Origin: JAVJPJ01 sp040217295
Lineage (GTDB): Bacteria; Pseudomonadota; Alphaproteobacteria; Rhodobacterales; Rhodobacteraceae
NCBI GenBank assembly: GCA_964460185.1
Contig: CAYWTM010000093.1
Span: forward strand, 1-13,701
Direction: 5' to 3'
Length of the DNA: 13,701 bases
Positions 7,297 to 13,358 of this stretch are shown piece after piece (position 1 is the first letter of the stretch; each line of letters starts with the position of its first letter). Under the pieces are notes generated by a model, which worked only from the letters and a program-made list of their open reading frames with translations, was not told where the DNA came from and ran no database searches. Made by a program: the position numbers and the translations under genes.

Positions 7297-7333
7297 AGGG
7301 CAAATTGACCGCCCTAGGTCTTCGCATGTAAGA
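7297..7333 (+). promoter_or_regulatory. Dyad overlapping a candidate regA promoter
   Basis: AGGGC (7297-7301) and GCCCT (7311-7315) form an inverted repeat whose 9-base interior ends in TTGACC (7305-7310), a strong -35 match. GTAAGA (7328-7333), at 17 bases, is only a weak -10. This may allow regA expression independent of senC, with the dyad as operator, or be a small intergenic hairpin in a senC-regA transcript. Confidence 0.35.
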
Positions 7334-7369
7334 AGCGCCAGTTGGTGAAAGACCGGAAGGACCCCACGC

Positions 7370-7927
7370 ATGACCCAGGAACGCACACTTCGCGACATCG
7401 GGCCGGATAAATCCCTGCTGCTGGTGGACGATGATGAGCCGTTTCTGCGCCGGCTGGAACGCGCGATGGAAAAGCGCGGCTTCGAGGTTGAATCCGCCGG
7501 ATCCGTTGCCGCCGGCAAGGCCATCGCCACCGCGCGCCCCCCGGCCTATGCCGTGATCGACCTGCGGCTGGAGGATGGCAACGGACTTGATGTCGTCGAA
7601 ACCCTTCGCGAAAAGCGCCCCGACAGCCGCATCGTGGTGCTGACGGGATATGGGGCGATCGCGACCGCGGTTGCCGCGGTCAAGATCGGGGCGACCGATT
7701 ACCTGTCGAAACCGGCCGATGCCAATGACATAACCGCGGCCCTCCTGGCTGCCGGAGAGGAAATGCCACCGCCGCCCGAAAACCCGATGTCGGCCGACCG
7801 TGTGCGGTGGGAACATATCCAGCGCGTCTACGAGTTGTGTGATCGCAATGTCTCGGAAACGGCGCGTCGGCTGAACATGCACCGGCGCACCTTGCAGCGT
7901 ATTCTCGCCAAACGATCCCCGCGATAA
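7370..7927 (+). CDS. regA: Redox response regulator RegA/PrrA
   Basis: RegA is the DNA-binding partner of RegB and a global regulator of redox-linked operons. The 185-residue protein has a receiver domain at about 14-128: acidic pocket Asp20/Asp21 (LLLVDDDEPF), phospho-acceptor Asp64 (AVIDLRLEDG), Thr92 (VVLTGYG) and Lys114 (YLSKPAD). A proline linker follows (PPPPENP, 134-139), then a Fis-type helix-turn-helix (NVSETARRLNMHRRTLQRIL, 160-179), which is very highly conserved in this family. ATG 7370 has GGAAGGA eight bases upstream. It follows senC on the same strand. In R. capsulatus hvrA comes next; here the next gene is an unrelated lipoprotein gene. Confidence 0.97.
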   Translation: MTQERTLRDIGPDKSLLLVDDDEPFLRRLERAMEKRGFEVESAGSVAAGKAIATARPPAYAVIDLRLEDGNGLDVVETLREKRPDSRIVVLTGYGAIATAVAAVKIGATDYLSKPADANDITAALLAAGEEMPPPPENPMSADRVRWEHIQRVYELCDRNVSETARRLNMHRRTLQRILAKRSPR

Positions 7928-7968
7928 CGGCGCGTCACCGCCCCATCGCCTTGCCGGAGCCTGTTCCC

Positions 7969-8469
7969 ATGTCCTTGCGCGCCGTTGCCGCTGCCTGCCT
8001 GACCCTCGCGCTTGCCGCATGCGTGACAACCCCGTCTGAACCGGCGCCGCCGGCCATGACGCTGGATGCACGCGGCATCCAGCCCACGATCAGCGGTCTG
8101 CGCATCGATTTCGGGCGGGCGCAGATAGGCGTCGTCGAAACCGTGTCGCGCCTGTTGGATGAACGCCCCGAAAGCATCGCCACCAACAGCGAATGCGGCG
8201 CGGGGCCGATCACCAGCGCGCGTTGGGAAGACGGGCTGACGCTGAACTTCCAGGACGGCAGTTTTGTCGGCTGGACGAATTCCGACCCCGATCTGGGGGT
8301 GGCCGGTGGCTTCCGCGCGGATCAGCTGCGGATCGAGATGCCACAGACGAGTTTCCAGGTCACCACGCTTGGCACCGAATTCAACCGGTCGGACATCTTT
8401 GGCATCCTTGACGAAACCGACACCCGGATCCGCCTGCTGTGGGCCGGAACGACCTGCTTCTTCCGGTAG
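7969..8469 (+). CDS. Small lipoprotein of unknown function
   Basis: The 166-residue product starts MSLRAVAAACLTLALAAC, a short lipoprotein signal peptide with lipobox LAAC and lipidated Cys18, followed by a Thr/Pro-rich spacer. The mature domain is polar with WEDGLTLNFQDGSFVGW around 86-102 and two cysteines (Cys76, Cys163) that could pair in the periplasm. I do not recognise a named family. ATG 7969 is chosen because GGAG lies about 10 bases upstream and the signal peptide begins there; an in-frame TTG at 7951 would bury that ribosome-binding site. It lies 41 bases after regA, so it could be co-transcribed, and ends 21 bases before a strong hairpin repeat. Confidence 0.75.
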   Translation: MSLRAVAAACLTLALAACVTTPSEPAPPAMTLDARGIQPTISGLRIDFGRAQIGVVETVSRLLDERPESIATNSECGAGPITSARWEDGLTLNFQDGSFVGWTNSDPDLGVAGGFRADQLRIEMPQTSFQVTTLGTEFNRSDIFGILDETDTRIRLLWAGTTCFFR

Positions 8470-8490
8470 CCTGCTTTGCCTGCGGTGGCC

Positions 8491-8547
8491 GGGGGCGCTG
8501 CCCCCGTCGCTGCGCGACTCCCCCGGAGTGTATTGGCCAAGATGAAG
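8491..8547 (+). repeat. Intergenic hairpin repeat, copy A (terminator-like)
   Basis: GGGGGC-GCT-GCCCCC (8491-8505) is followed at once by GTCGC-TGC-GCGAC (8506-8518) and then CCCCCGGAGTGTATTGG with an AAGATGAAG tail. I recognise this layout as a common intergenic repeat of Rhodobacteraceae. It lies between the convergent lipoprotein and LysR genes, so it probably terminates the lipoprotein transcript. A second copy is at 10861. Confidence 0.75.
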
Positions 8548-8560
8548 GAACGAGCGGCGT

Positions 8561-9448
8561 TCAGGCCCGAAGGTCGCGTGTCAGCCAGGTGATGAAGGTC
8601 TGCACACGCGGCGGCACCGGCCCGGACGGGTGGAGAAGGTGGTAGCCCAGGTTCCCCTCGCCCTCGATGGCGAGAATGCCGAGCCGTCCTTCTTCGAGAT
8701 CCTGTTCGACCAGGGCGCGCGGCTGCGCGGACACGCCCGCCCCGCCCCGACAGGCCGCAAGGACCAGCGTGTTACCCGAGATATCCGTCTTCGAGAGGGT
8801 CTCTGGATCGAGCCCGAGCGCGCGCAGGCGCGAGACAAATTCGCCGTAGCTGGTGTCATTCAGCCAATGCGCATCTGCAAGTCTCAGCCAGGCATCGGGG
8901 TGGTGGGGATCGGCAGGGGGCGGCACAAGACCCGGACGGGCCACCGCGACCAGTTCGGCACGGGTGAGCATTGGCCCCTCCAGCCCCGGCCAGGGCCCCC
9001 GCCCGTGACGGATGGCGAGGTCGATCCCGTCGCGCTTGAGGTCCACCAGACCGCCGTCGGTCTGAACGGCCAGCGGAATGTCGGGATGGGCCGACCAGAA
9101 CCCGGCCAATCGCGGCATCAGCCAATGGGCGGCGAAACTGGGCGTGGTCGTCAGGGTCAGGGGCCTGGCGGTGCCGGCATGGCGCAGGCGGCGCACGCCT
9201 GCGGCGATCTCTCCGAAACCGGTTGCCAGGTCACGGGCGAGCCTTTGTCCGGCCTCGGTCGCCATGACGCCGCGCCCGGCGCGCTGCATCAGGGGTTGGC
9301 CGAAATCCGCCTCGAGGCTGCGCACATGCTGTGCGATGGCGGCATGGGTCACGTTCAGGGCGCCGGCAGCCTGGGTATAGGACCCGAGCCGGGCAGCGGC
9401 CTCGAACGCGCGCAAGGCGGAGAGGGAGGGGATATCGCGCCAGTCCAT
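8561..9448 (-). CDS. LysR family transcriptional regulator, GcvA-like
   Basis: The 295-residue cytoplasmic regulator has a winged helix-turn-helix at about 8-65 (LSALRAFEAAARLGSYTQAA, then LNVTHAAIAQHVRSLE) and a periplasmic-binding-like effector domain from about 95 (PSFAAHWLMPRLAGFW, IDLAIRHGRGPWPG, GNTLVLAACRGGAGVS). The pattern resembles the GcvA subgroup; the true ligand is unknown. ATG 9448 (MDWRDIPSLS) is chosen over longer readings because GAGG sits six bases upstream and the family starts just before the helix-turn-helix. A dyad with T-N11-A form overlaps the region just before the start, suggesting autoregulation. The gene diverges from a 55-residue small ORF, its most likely direct target. 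Confidence 0.92.
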   Translation of the reverse strand: MDWRDIPSLSALRAFEAAARLGSYTQAAGALNVTHAAIAQHVRSLEADFGQPLMQRAGRGVMATEAGQRLARDLATGFGEIAAGVRRLRHAGTARPLTLTTTPSFAAHWLMPRLAGFWSAHPDIPLAVQTDGGLVDLKRDGIDLAIRHGRGPWPGLEGPMLTRAELVAVARPGLVPPPADPHHPDAWLRLADAHWLNDTSYGEFVSRLRALGLDPETLSKTDISGNTLVLAACRGGAGVSAQPRALVEQDLEEGRLGILAIEGEGNLGYHLLHPSGPVPPRVQTFITWLTRDLRA

Positions 9449-9449
9449 G

Positions 9450-9466
9450 TGTAACCTCAGCTTACA
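9450..9466 (-). promoter_or_regulatory. LysR-type operator (TGTAA-N7-TTACA)
   Basis: TGTAA (9450-9454) and TTACA (9462-9466) make a perfect 5+5 dyad over seven bases and contain the T-N11-A core (T9452, A9464) of LysR-type sites. It covers the ribosome-binding site and leader of the lysR gene, as expected for an autorepression site. Confidence 0.5.
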
Positions 9467-9473
9467 TCTTGAA

Positions 9474-9502
9474 AAGATTCCCGACTCACGTGCTGGGGTC
9501 AA
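9474..9502 (-). promoter_or_regulatory. Candidate promoter of the lysR gene
   Basis: On the minus strand TTGACC (9502-9497), a 17-base spacer and AATCTT (9479-9474) give a good -35 and a weak -10. The predicted start falls inside the T-N11-A dyad, consistent with autoregulation. Confidence 0.4.
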
Positions 9503-9545
9503 GTCCGAGTAACGTCTGAGCATCAACACGTGGAAAGGAAACCCC

Positions 9546-9713
9546 ATGCCGACCCTCCTATCAAGATGGATTCGCAACCCGGAAGCCAAGAGAGTATGGA
9601 ATTCGCCGCCCCATTGGATCGAACCCGAACGCCGCCCCGCCCGTGGGCGCGCGGCAATCCTGCACGAACAGAAAGACCGTCGACGCTGGTTTCGCGATAC
9701 GGGTATCTTGTAA
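9546..9713 (+). CDS. Small basic protein of 55 residues, divergent from lysR
   Basis: The ORF runs from ATG 9546 to TAA 9711-9713. It begins MPTLLSRWIRNPEAKRVWNS and ends KDRRRWFRDTGIL. It is rich in Arg and Trp (four Trp), with no signal peptide or membrane span. AAAGGAAA lies just upstream of the ATG at suitable spacing. The C-terminal RRRWFRDTGIL faintly recalls the end of DUF1127 proteins (typically ...LRDIGL), which often sit beside LysR genes in this group, but the match is too short to assign. Position opposite a GcvA-like LysR gene suggests it is a regulated target. It ends 18 bases before the convergent end of the acetyltransferase gene. Confidence 0.6.
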   Translation: MPTLLSRWIRNPEAKRVWNSPPHWIEPERRPARGRAAILHEQKDRRRWFRDTGIL

Positions 9714-9731
9714 ATTTGCTTATCAAGTGGC

Positions 9732-10223
9732 CTAGTCGAGATCGTAGCGCTTCCAGATCTTGTCCACGATCAGGCCCGGTGCGATCTCGACGTTCTTGAC
9801 ATGGTTCCAGACCCGGAAGCCACGCGACTGGTAATAGGTCAGCCCGCTTTCATTGTCGGCCCGGATATTCGCGTTGATCCAGGCGTAGCCCATGTTGCGC
9901 GCCGCGTGTTCGGTGGCCCGGAACAGGGCCGATCCGATGCCAAGCCCGGTGCGGCCTTGCTGGACGAAGGTTGCGATATTGGCGGCCTCGGGCGGCAATG
10001 CGTCCCATGGTTCGATCCATTGAAACCCGACGATGTCGCCTTGCAGCTCGGCCACGTGCCACGCCGCGTGGGTGCCGTCGAGCCAGCCCAGGATTTCGGC
10101 AGGCGCGACCGGCCGGGTCATCGCCGTGGTGCCGCCGGTGGCGATGATCCGGTTCAAGAGACCCGCCATGGCGCGGGTGTCATAGGGCGCGGCCCGGCGC
10201 ACCGCCACCGTCACCTCAGCCAT
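9732..10223 (-). CDS. GNAT family N-acetyltransferase
   Basis: The 163-residue cytosolic enzyme would transfer an acetyl group from acetyl-CoA to an unknown amine. The acetyl-CoA loop is FVQQGRTGLGIGSALFRATE (86-105, Q/RxxGxG/A pattern), preceded by the strand IVGFQWIEPW (64-73) and followed by WINANIRADNESGLTYYQSR (115-134), the usual motif B with the Asn and Tyr. Two adjacent ATGs exist (10226 and 10223); GAGG gives three bases of spacing to the first and six to the second, so 10223 is preferred. It overlaps the end of the upstream HD gene by 8 bases, so the pair is probably co-transcribed. PhnO- or Pat-like specificity cannot be told from the sequence. Confidence 0.88.
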   Translation of the reverse strand: MAEVTVAVRRAAPYDTRAMAGLLNRIIATGGTTAMTRPVAPAEILGWLDGTHAAWHVAELQGDIVGFQWIEPWDALPPEAANIATFVQQGRTGLGIGSALFRATEHAARNMGYAWINANIRADNESGLTYYQSRGFRVWNHVKNVEIAPGLIVDKIWKRYDLD

Positions 10224-10818
10224 CATGCGCCTCGAGCAGGAACCGGTGGCGATCCGTGAACGCCGCGCGCGCCTCCAGCGGTGGACGCAGGAGCAGGGTC
10301 AGACCGTCTGTCAGCGCCGGATCGGGACGCCCAAAGAAACGGTCGGCTTCGGCGGGATCGAAGCCGGCCAGTTGGGTCGCTTCAAGCCAGGCAGAAACCT
10401 TGTCGGCCTTCTTGATCAGCGCCTTGACGGGTTTCGGGATTTCGGCAGGCAGGCCAAAGCGCAGATGGATCGCCGCCATCAGGCGGTCGTCCAGCGCACC
10501 GTATCCGGGCCCGACCGCAGCCTTGACCGGCGATATCATGTCGCCGATCACGTATTCGGGCGCATCGTGGAGCAAGGCCGCCAGCCGCCATTTCGCAGGC
10601 CAGTCCGGTTTGAGCCGGACGCAGATGGTTTCGACCAGCAGCGAGTGTTCGGCGACCGAATAGGCGAAATCACCGCGTGTCTGTCCGTTCCAGCGCGCCA
10701 CAAAGGCCAGGCCGTGGGCGATATCTTCGATCTCGATATCCATGGGCGTGGGATCGAGCAGGTCCAGGCGGCGGCCGGACAGCATCCTTTGCCAGGCGCG
10801 AGGGGTGGATTTGGGCAT
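10216..10818 (-). CDS. HD-domain phosphohydrolase, YfbR-like
   Basis: The 200-residue cytosolic protein carries the metal-dependent HD motif in the arrangement of YfbR, a 5'-deoxynucleotidase: FAYSVAEHSLLV gives His58, ALLHDAPEYVIGD gives His84/Asp85 and Glu88, and KKADKVSAWLEA gives Asp139. The ISPVK segment (95-99) is also typical of this group. Length matches YfbR (about 200). Start ATG 10818 has GGAGG seven bases upstream. It overlaps the acetyltransferase gene downstream. Substrate is inferred from the YfbR similarity; a nucleotide monophosphate is likely but unproven. Confidence 0.85.
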   Translation of the reverse strand: MPKSTPRAWQRMLSGRRLDLLDPTPMDIEIEDIAHGLAFVARWNGQTRGDFAYSVAEHSLLVETICVRLKPDWPAKWRLAALLHDAPEYVIGDMISPVKAAVGPGYGALDDRLMAAIHLRFGLPAEIPKPVKALIKKADKVSAWLEATQLAGFDPAEADRFFGRPDPALTDGLTLLLRPPLEARAAFTDRHRFLLEAHDG

Positions 10819-10860
10819 GACGAAACCTCCGGCACGGTATGGTTTAGCATCTGTCGGATC

Positions 10861-10907
10861 GGGGGCCAGCCCCCAAACCCCCGGGATATTTTTGGAAACA
10901 GAGAAAC
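10861..10907 (+). repeat. Intergenic hairpin repeat, copy B
   Basis: GGGGG-CCAG-CCCCC (10861-10874) is followed by AAA and CCCCCGGGATATTTTTGG (10878-10895), then an A-rich tail. It matches copy A (8491) in the GGGGGC...CCCCC hairpin and the CCCCCGG(n)nTATT(..)TGG core, lacking the middle GTCGC hairpin. It lies in the divergent spacer between the HD gene and the small ORF before ahcY, not behind any plus-strand gene. Confidence 0.7.
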
Positions 10908-10976
10908 AGGGTCATTTCGCGAATCGGTTCGGGTTGGGCCAGGCTTCTTGCGCCGCTTGAAAACGGGAGGTTGAAG

Positions 10977-11075
10977 ATGTCCGAAGACGGTGACGGAACA
11001 CCGGGGCCGGGTAACGTGAACACGCCGGCCCCGCCAAAACAGACGCCTGGCCAGAAGAGCGGCGGCAAGGGGTGA
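10977..11075 (+). CDS. Candidate 32-residue Gly/Pro-rich small protein
   Basis: The ORF starts MSEDGDGTPGPGNVNTPAPP and ends with a Lys/Gly-rich tail (QKSGGKG), stop TGA 11073-11075. It has 8 Gly and 6 Pro in 32 residues with an acidic head and basic tail, so is likely disordered. GGGAGG (10965-10970) lies six bases before the ATG, an excellent Shine-Dalgarno. No family is recognised. It precedes ahcY by 142 bases on the same strand. It could be a real small protein, a leader ORF, or chance. Confidence 0.45.
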   Translation: MSEDGDGTPGPGNVNTPAPPKQTPGQKSGGKG

Positions 11076-11151
11076 CGGCTGGCCCGGTGCCGCGCATGCG
11101 GCGGGCGCGGGGCCGATACGGTCGAATGGATTTCCTTTCCGGCGCGTTGCA

Positions 11152-11180
11152 TTGCCGCGCCGCGGAGCGGGTGCTATGTG
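11152..11180 (+). promoter_or_regulatory. Candidate ahcY promoter
   Basis: TTGCCG (11152-11157), a 17-base spacer and TATGTG (11175-11180) preceded by TGC give an extended -10 type promoter. The predicted leader is about 30 bases, with GAGGG (11206-11210) seven bases before the GTG. An inverted repeat GGCGCG (11141-11146) / CGCGCC (11156-11161) overlaps the -35. Confidence 0.4.
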
Positions 11181-11217
11181 GCGCGCAACCCGTAGATTGT
11201 GACCCGAGGGATCAACC

Positions 11218-12603
11218 GTGACCGATTACATCGTCAAAGACATCGCGCTGGCCGAATTTGGCCGCAAGGAACTGGATATCGCAGAAACCGAAATGCCGGG
11301 GCTGATGGCCCTGCGCGAGGAATTCGGGACTTCCAAGCCGTTGAAGGGCGCCCGCATCGTGGGCAGCCTCCACATGACGATCCAGACCGCGGTTCTGATC
11401 GAAACGCTGGTGGAGCTGGGCGCCGATGTGCGCTGGGCGTCGTGCAACATCTTTTCCACGCAGGATCACGCGGCGGCGGCCATCGCCAAGGCGGGCATCC
11501 CGGTTTTTGCGATCAAGGGTCAGACCCTGGAAGAGCATTGGGATTACCTCGACAAATCCTTCATGTTCCCCGAAGGCGCGAACATGATCCTCGACGATGG
11601 CGGCGACGCAACATTGTATGTGCTGTTGGGCGCGCGCGCCGAGGCCGGCGAAGAGATCATCCCCGTGCCCCAATCCGAGGAAGAAGAGGTCATCAAGAAG
11701 CAGATCGCCAAGCGCATGGCCGCAAGCCCGGGCTGGTTCACCAAGACCCGCGACGCGATCAGGGGCGTGTCCGAGGAAACCACCACCGGTGTGCATCGCC
11801 TGTATGATCTGCAAAAGAAAGGCCTGTTGCCGTTCCCCGCGATCAACGTGAACGACAGCGTCACCAAGTCGAAATTCGACAACAAGTATGGCTGCAAGGA
11901 AAGCCTGGTGGATGGCATCCGCCGCGCGACCGATACCATGATGGCCGGCAAGGTCGCCGTCGTCATGGGCTACGGGGATGTGGGCAAGGGCTCGGCCGCC
12001 TCGCTCAGTGGCGCCGGCGCCCGCGTGAAGGTCACCGAGGTCGATCCGATCTGCGCGCTGCAGGCCGCCATGGACGGCTACGAGGTCACCACCCTGGAGG
12101 ATGTGGTTTCTTCGGCCGACATCTTCATCACCACCACCGGCAACAAGGACGTGATCCGCATCGAGCACATGCGCGAGATGAAGGACATGGCCATCGTCGG
12201 CAACATCGGCCATTTCGACAACGAGATCCAGGTCGCCGCGCTGAAGAACCACAAGTGGACGAACATCAAGGATCAGGTGGACATGGTGGAGATGCCCTCG
12301 GGCAATCGCATCATCCTGCTCTCCGAGGGGCGCCTGCTCAATCTCGGCAACGCCACCGGGCACCCCTCCTTCGTGATGTCCGCCTCCTTCACCAACCAGG
12401 TGCTGGCGCAGATCGAGCTCTGGGCCAAGGGCGAACAGTATGAAAACAAGGTCTACGTCCTGCCCAAGCATCTGGACGAGAAGGTGGCCCGCCTCCACCT
12501 CGGCCGGATCGGCGTGAAGCTCACCGAGCTGTCGCCCGATCAGGCCGAGTATATCGGCGTGGGCCCCGAAGGCCCCTTCAAGCCGGAGCATTACCGCTAC
12601 TGA
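11218..12603 (+). CDS. ahcY: Adenosylhomocysteinase (S-adenosyl-L-homocysteine hydrolase)
   Basis: This cytosolic NAD-dependent enzyme splits S-adenosylhomocysteine into adenosine and homocysteine, relieving product inhibition of methyltransferases in the activated methyl cycle. At 461 residues it has the full bacterial length. Visible features: substrate-domain HMTIQTA (His52), DDGGD (126-130), EETTTGVHRLY (187-196), the SVTKSKFDN loop (214-222) with catalytic Lys217 and Asp221, the NAD fold GYGDVGKG (251-258), GNIGHFDNEI (328-337), HPSFVMSASF (382-391), and the C-terminal HYRY. The start is GTG 11218, with GAGGG seven bases upstream. In R. capsulatus ahcY also lies near regA-hvrA, so the locus is related but has insertions here. 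Double hairpins follow the stop. Confidence 0.98.
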   Translation: MTDYIVKDIALAEFGRKELDIAETEMPGLMALREEFGTSKPLKGARIVGSLHMTIQTAVLIETLVELGADVRWASCNIFSTQDHAAAAIAKAGIPVFAIKGQTLEEHWDYLDKSFMFPEGANMILDDGGDATLYVLLGARAEAGEEIIPVPQSEEEEVIKKQIAKRMAASPGWFTKTRDAIRGVSEETTTGVHRLYDLQKKGLLPFPAINVNDSVTKSKFDNKYGCKESLVDGIRRATDTMMAGKVAVVMGYGDVGKGSAASLSGAGARVKVTEVDPICALQAAMDGYEVTTLEDVVSSADIFITTTGNKDVIRIEHMREMKDMAIVGNIGHFDNEIQVAALKNHKWTNIKDQVDMVEMPSGNRIILLSEGRLLNLGNATGHPSFVMSASFTNQVLAQIELWAKGEQYENKVYVLPKHLDEKVARLHLGRIGVKLTELSPDQAEYIGVGPEGPFKPEHYRY

Positions 12604-12617
12604 GCCCGCCGAAGCCG

Positions 12618-12676
12618 CCGGCCCTGCAGGGGCCGGTGCCGCTCCGGCTCCGCGCCGGCCCCCCCGCGGGGCCGGC
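12618..12676 (+). terminator. Double GC-rich hairpin after ahcY
   Basis: CCGGCCC-TGCAG-GGGCCGG (12618-12636) is followed by a 9-bp perfect stem GCCGGCCCC (12654-12662) / GGGGCCGGC (12668-12676) with a five-base loop. Both arms share the GGCCGG core, so alternative pairings between them are possible. No T-run follows, as often in high-GC alphaproteobacteria. Termination of ahcY is the simplest role. Confidence 0.6.
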
Positions 12677-12784
12677 AGCACCCTGCTCTCCCCATCCGCC
12701 GCCCGCGCACGCTAAGGGCTTGGAGCCTCCGCCCGCGCCGGGTATCGTTACGGCAATCCGGTGGTGGAGCAGCGAGGACAGGCC

Positions 12785-13126
12785 ATGAGCCAGCGCGACG
12801 ATCTGATCGAGAAATATGCCAGAGACCTGAAGCAGAAATGCGGCGTCGAGCCGGACATGGATCTGCTCACCAAGATCACCGTGGGCCTCGGCCCCTCGAT
12901 CTACAACGCCGATTCCGAAATCGTCGCCGCCACCCAGCCCGGCGAGATCCAGACGGTGCGCCACAACTTCCTGATCGGCAAGCTCGGCCTGCCCGACGGG
13001 CCGGATCTCGATACGGCCATCGACGCCGTGATCGAAACCTATGGCCGCTCCGAGCGGCACAAGTATCGCGCCGTCGTCTATTATCTTCTCACCCGCCACT
13101 TCGGCCGGGAATCCGTCTACGGCTGA
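12785..13126 (+). CDS. DUF2853 family protein
   Basis: The 113-residue protein matches the DUF2853 pattern throughout: MSQRDDLIEKYARDLKQKCG, then DMDLLTKITVGLGPSIYNAD (24-43), NFLIGKLGLPDGPDLDTAID (60-79) and ETYGRSERHKYRAVVYYLLT (83-102), ending RESVYG. It is all-helical in appearance with no signal peptide, one cysteine (Cys19) and no enzyme motif; the function of the family is not established. ATG 12785 is chosen because GAGGACA precedes it, although the frame is open to a GTG at 12761. It lies beyond the ahcY hairpins and is probably transcribed on its own. Confidence 0.88.
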   Translation: MSQRDDLIEKYARDLKQKCGVEPDMDLLTKITVGLGPSIYNADSEIVAATQPGEIQTVRHNFLIGKLGLPDGPDLDTAIDAVIETYGRSERHKYRAVVYYLLTRHFGRESVYG

Positions 13127-13178
13127 GGCTCCGGCCGCGCGCCTTCCCGGCCCGCATCGTTCCAATTGCAGGTATTCG

Positions 13179-13233
13179 CATTTTGCACCGCCGGCCGTGC
13201 CGTGTTACCCGTTGGCCGAGCCGGTGCAGAATG
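13179..13233. repeat. Long imperfect inverted repeat between convergent genes
   Basis: CATTTTGCACCG (13179-13190) pairs with CGGTGCAGAATG (13222-13233): 11 Watson-Crick pairs and one G-T. An inner GGCC/GGCC helix (13193-13196 with 13214-13217) can extend the stem. The element lies 52 bases after the DUF2853 stop and before the EVE gene end, so a bidirectional terminator or stable RNA end is likely. I do not recognise the family. Confidence 0.5.
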
Positions 13234-13274
13234 TTCGGCCCTTCAGAGAGCGTTTGGTGCGAGGACGCGTGGGG

Positions 13275-13305
13275 GGAGGGCTGGCTCGGGGTGGGCCGGC
13301 CCTCC
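13275..13305. terminator. Hairpin downstream of the EVE-domain gene
   Basis: GGAGGGC (13275-13281) and GCCCTCC (13299-13305) form a 7-bp stem with an internal GGGCCGGCCC palindrome (13293-13302). It lies 54 bases beyond the EVE stop in that gene's direction. No T-tract is present. Confidence 0.35.
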
Positions 13306-13358
13306 ATTACGCCCAGCCCGTCCGAAAACGCTCCCGCTGCCCGCCATGGCGCCCTGCG

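Noticed and set aside
7951..7968. TTG start for the lipoprotein
   Set aside because: It would place the ribosome-binding GGAG inside the coding region and add charged and proline residues before the signal peptide.
6578..8071. A 497-codon open frame on the minus strand across senC and regA
   Set aside because: It is antisense to two clearly functional genes, has no family motif, and arises from GC-biased third positions of the real frames.
9449..9589. N-terminal extension of the LysR protein to 342 residues
   Set aside because: The extension crosses the promoter and operator-like dyad and precedes the family's normal start; ATG 9448 has a good Shine-Dalgarno.
11076..11217. Possible SAH or SAM/SAH riboswitch upstream of ahcY
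   Set aside because: I see none of the conserved core segments, and the likely promoter leaves only about 30 bases of leader, too short for a known class.
11212..12681. A 489-codon minus-strand open frame opposite ahcY, rich in His, Asp and Gly
   Set aside because: It mirrors the codons of ahcY almost exactly in extent, and its composition is that of a reverse-frame shadow.
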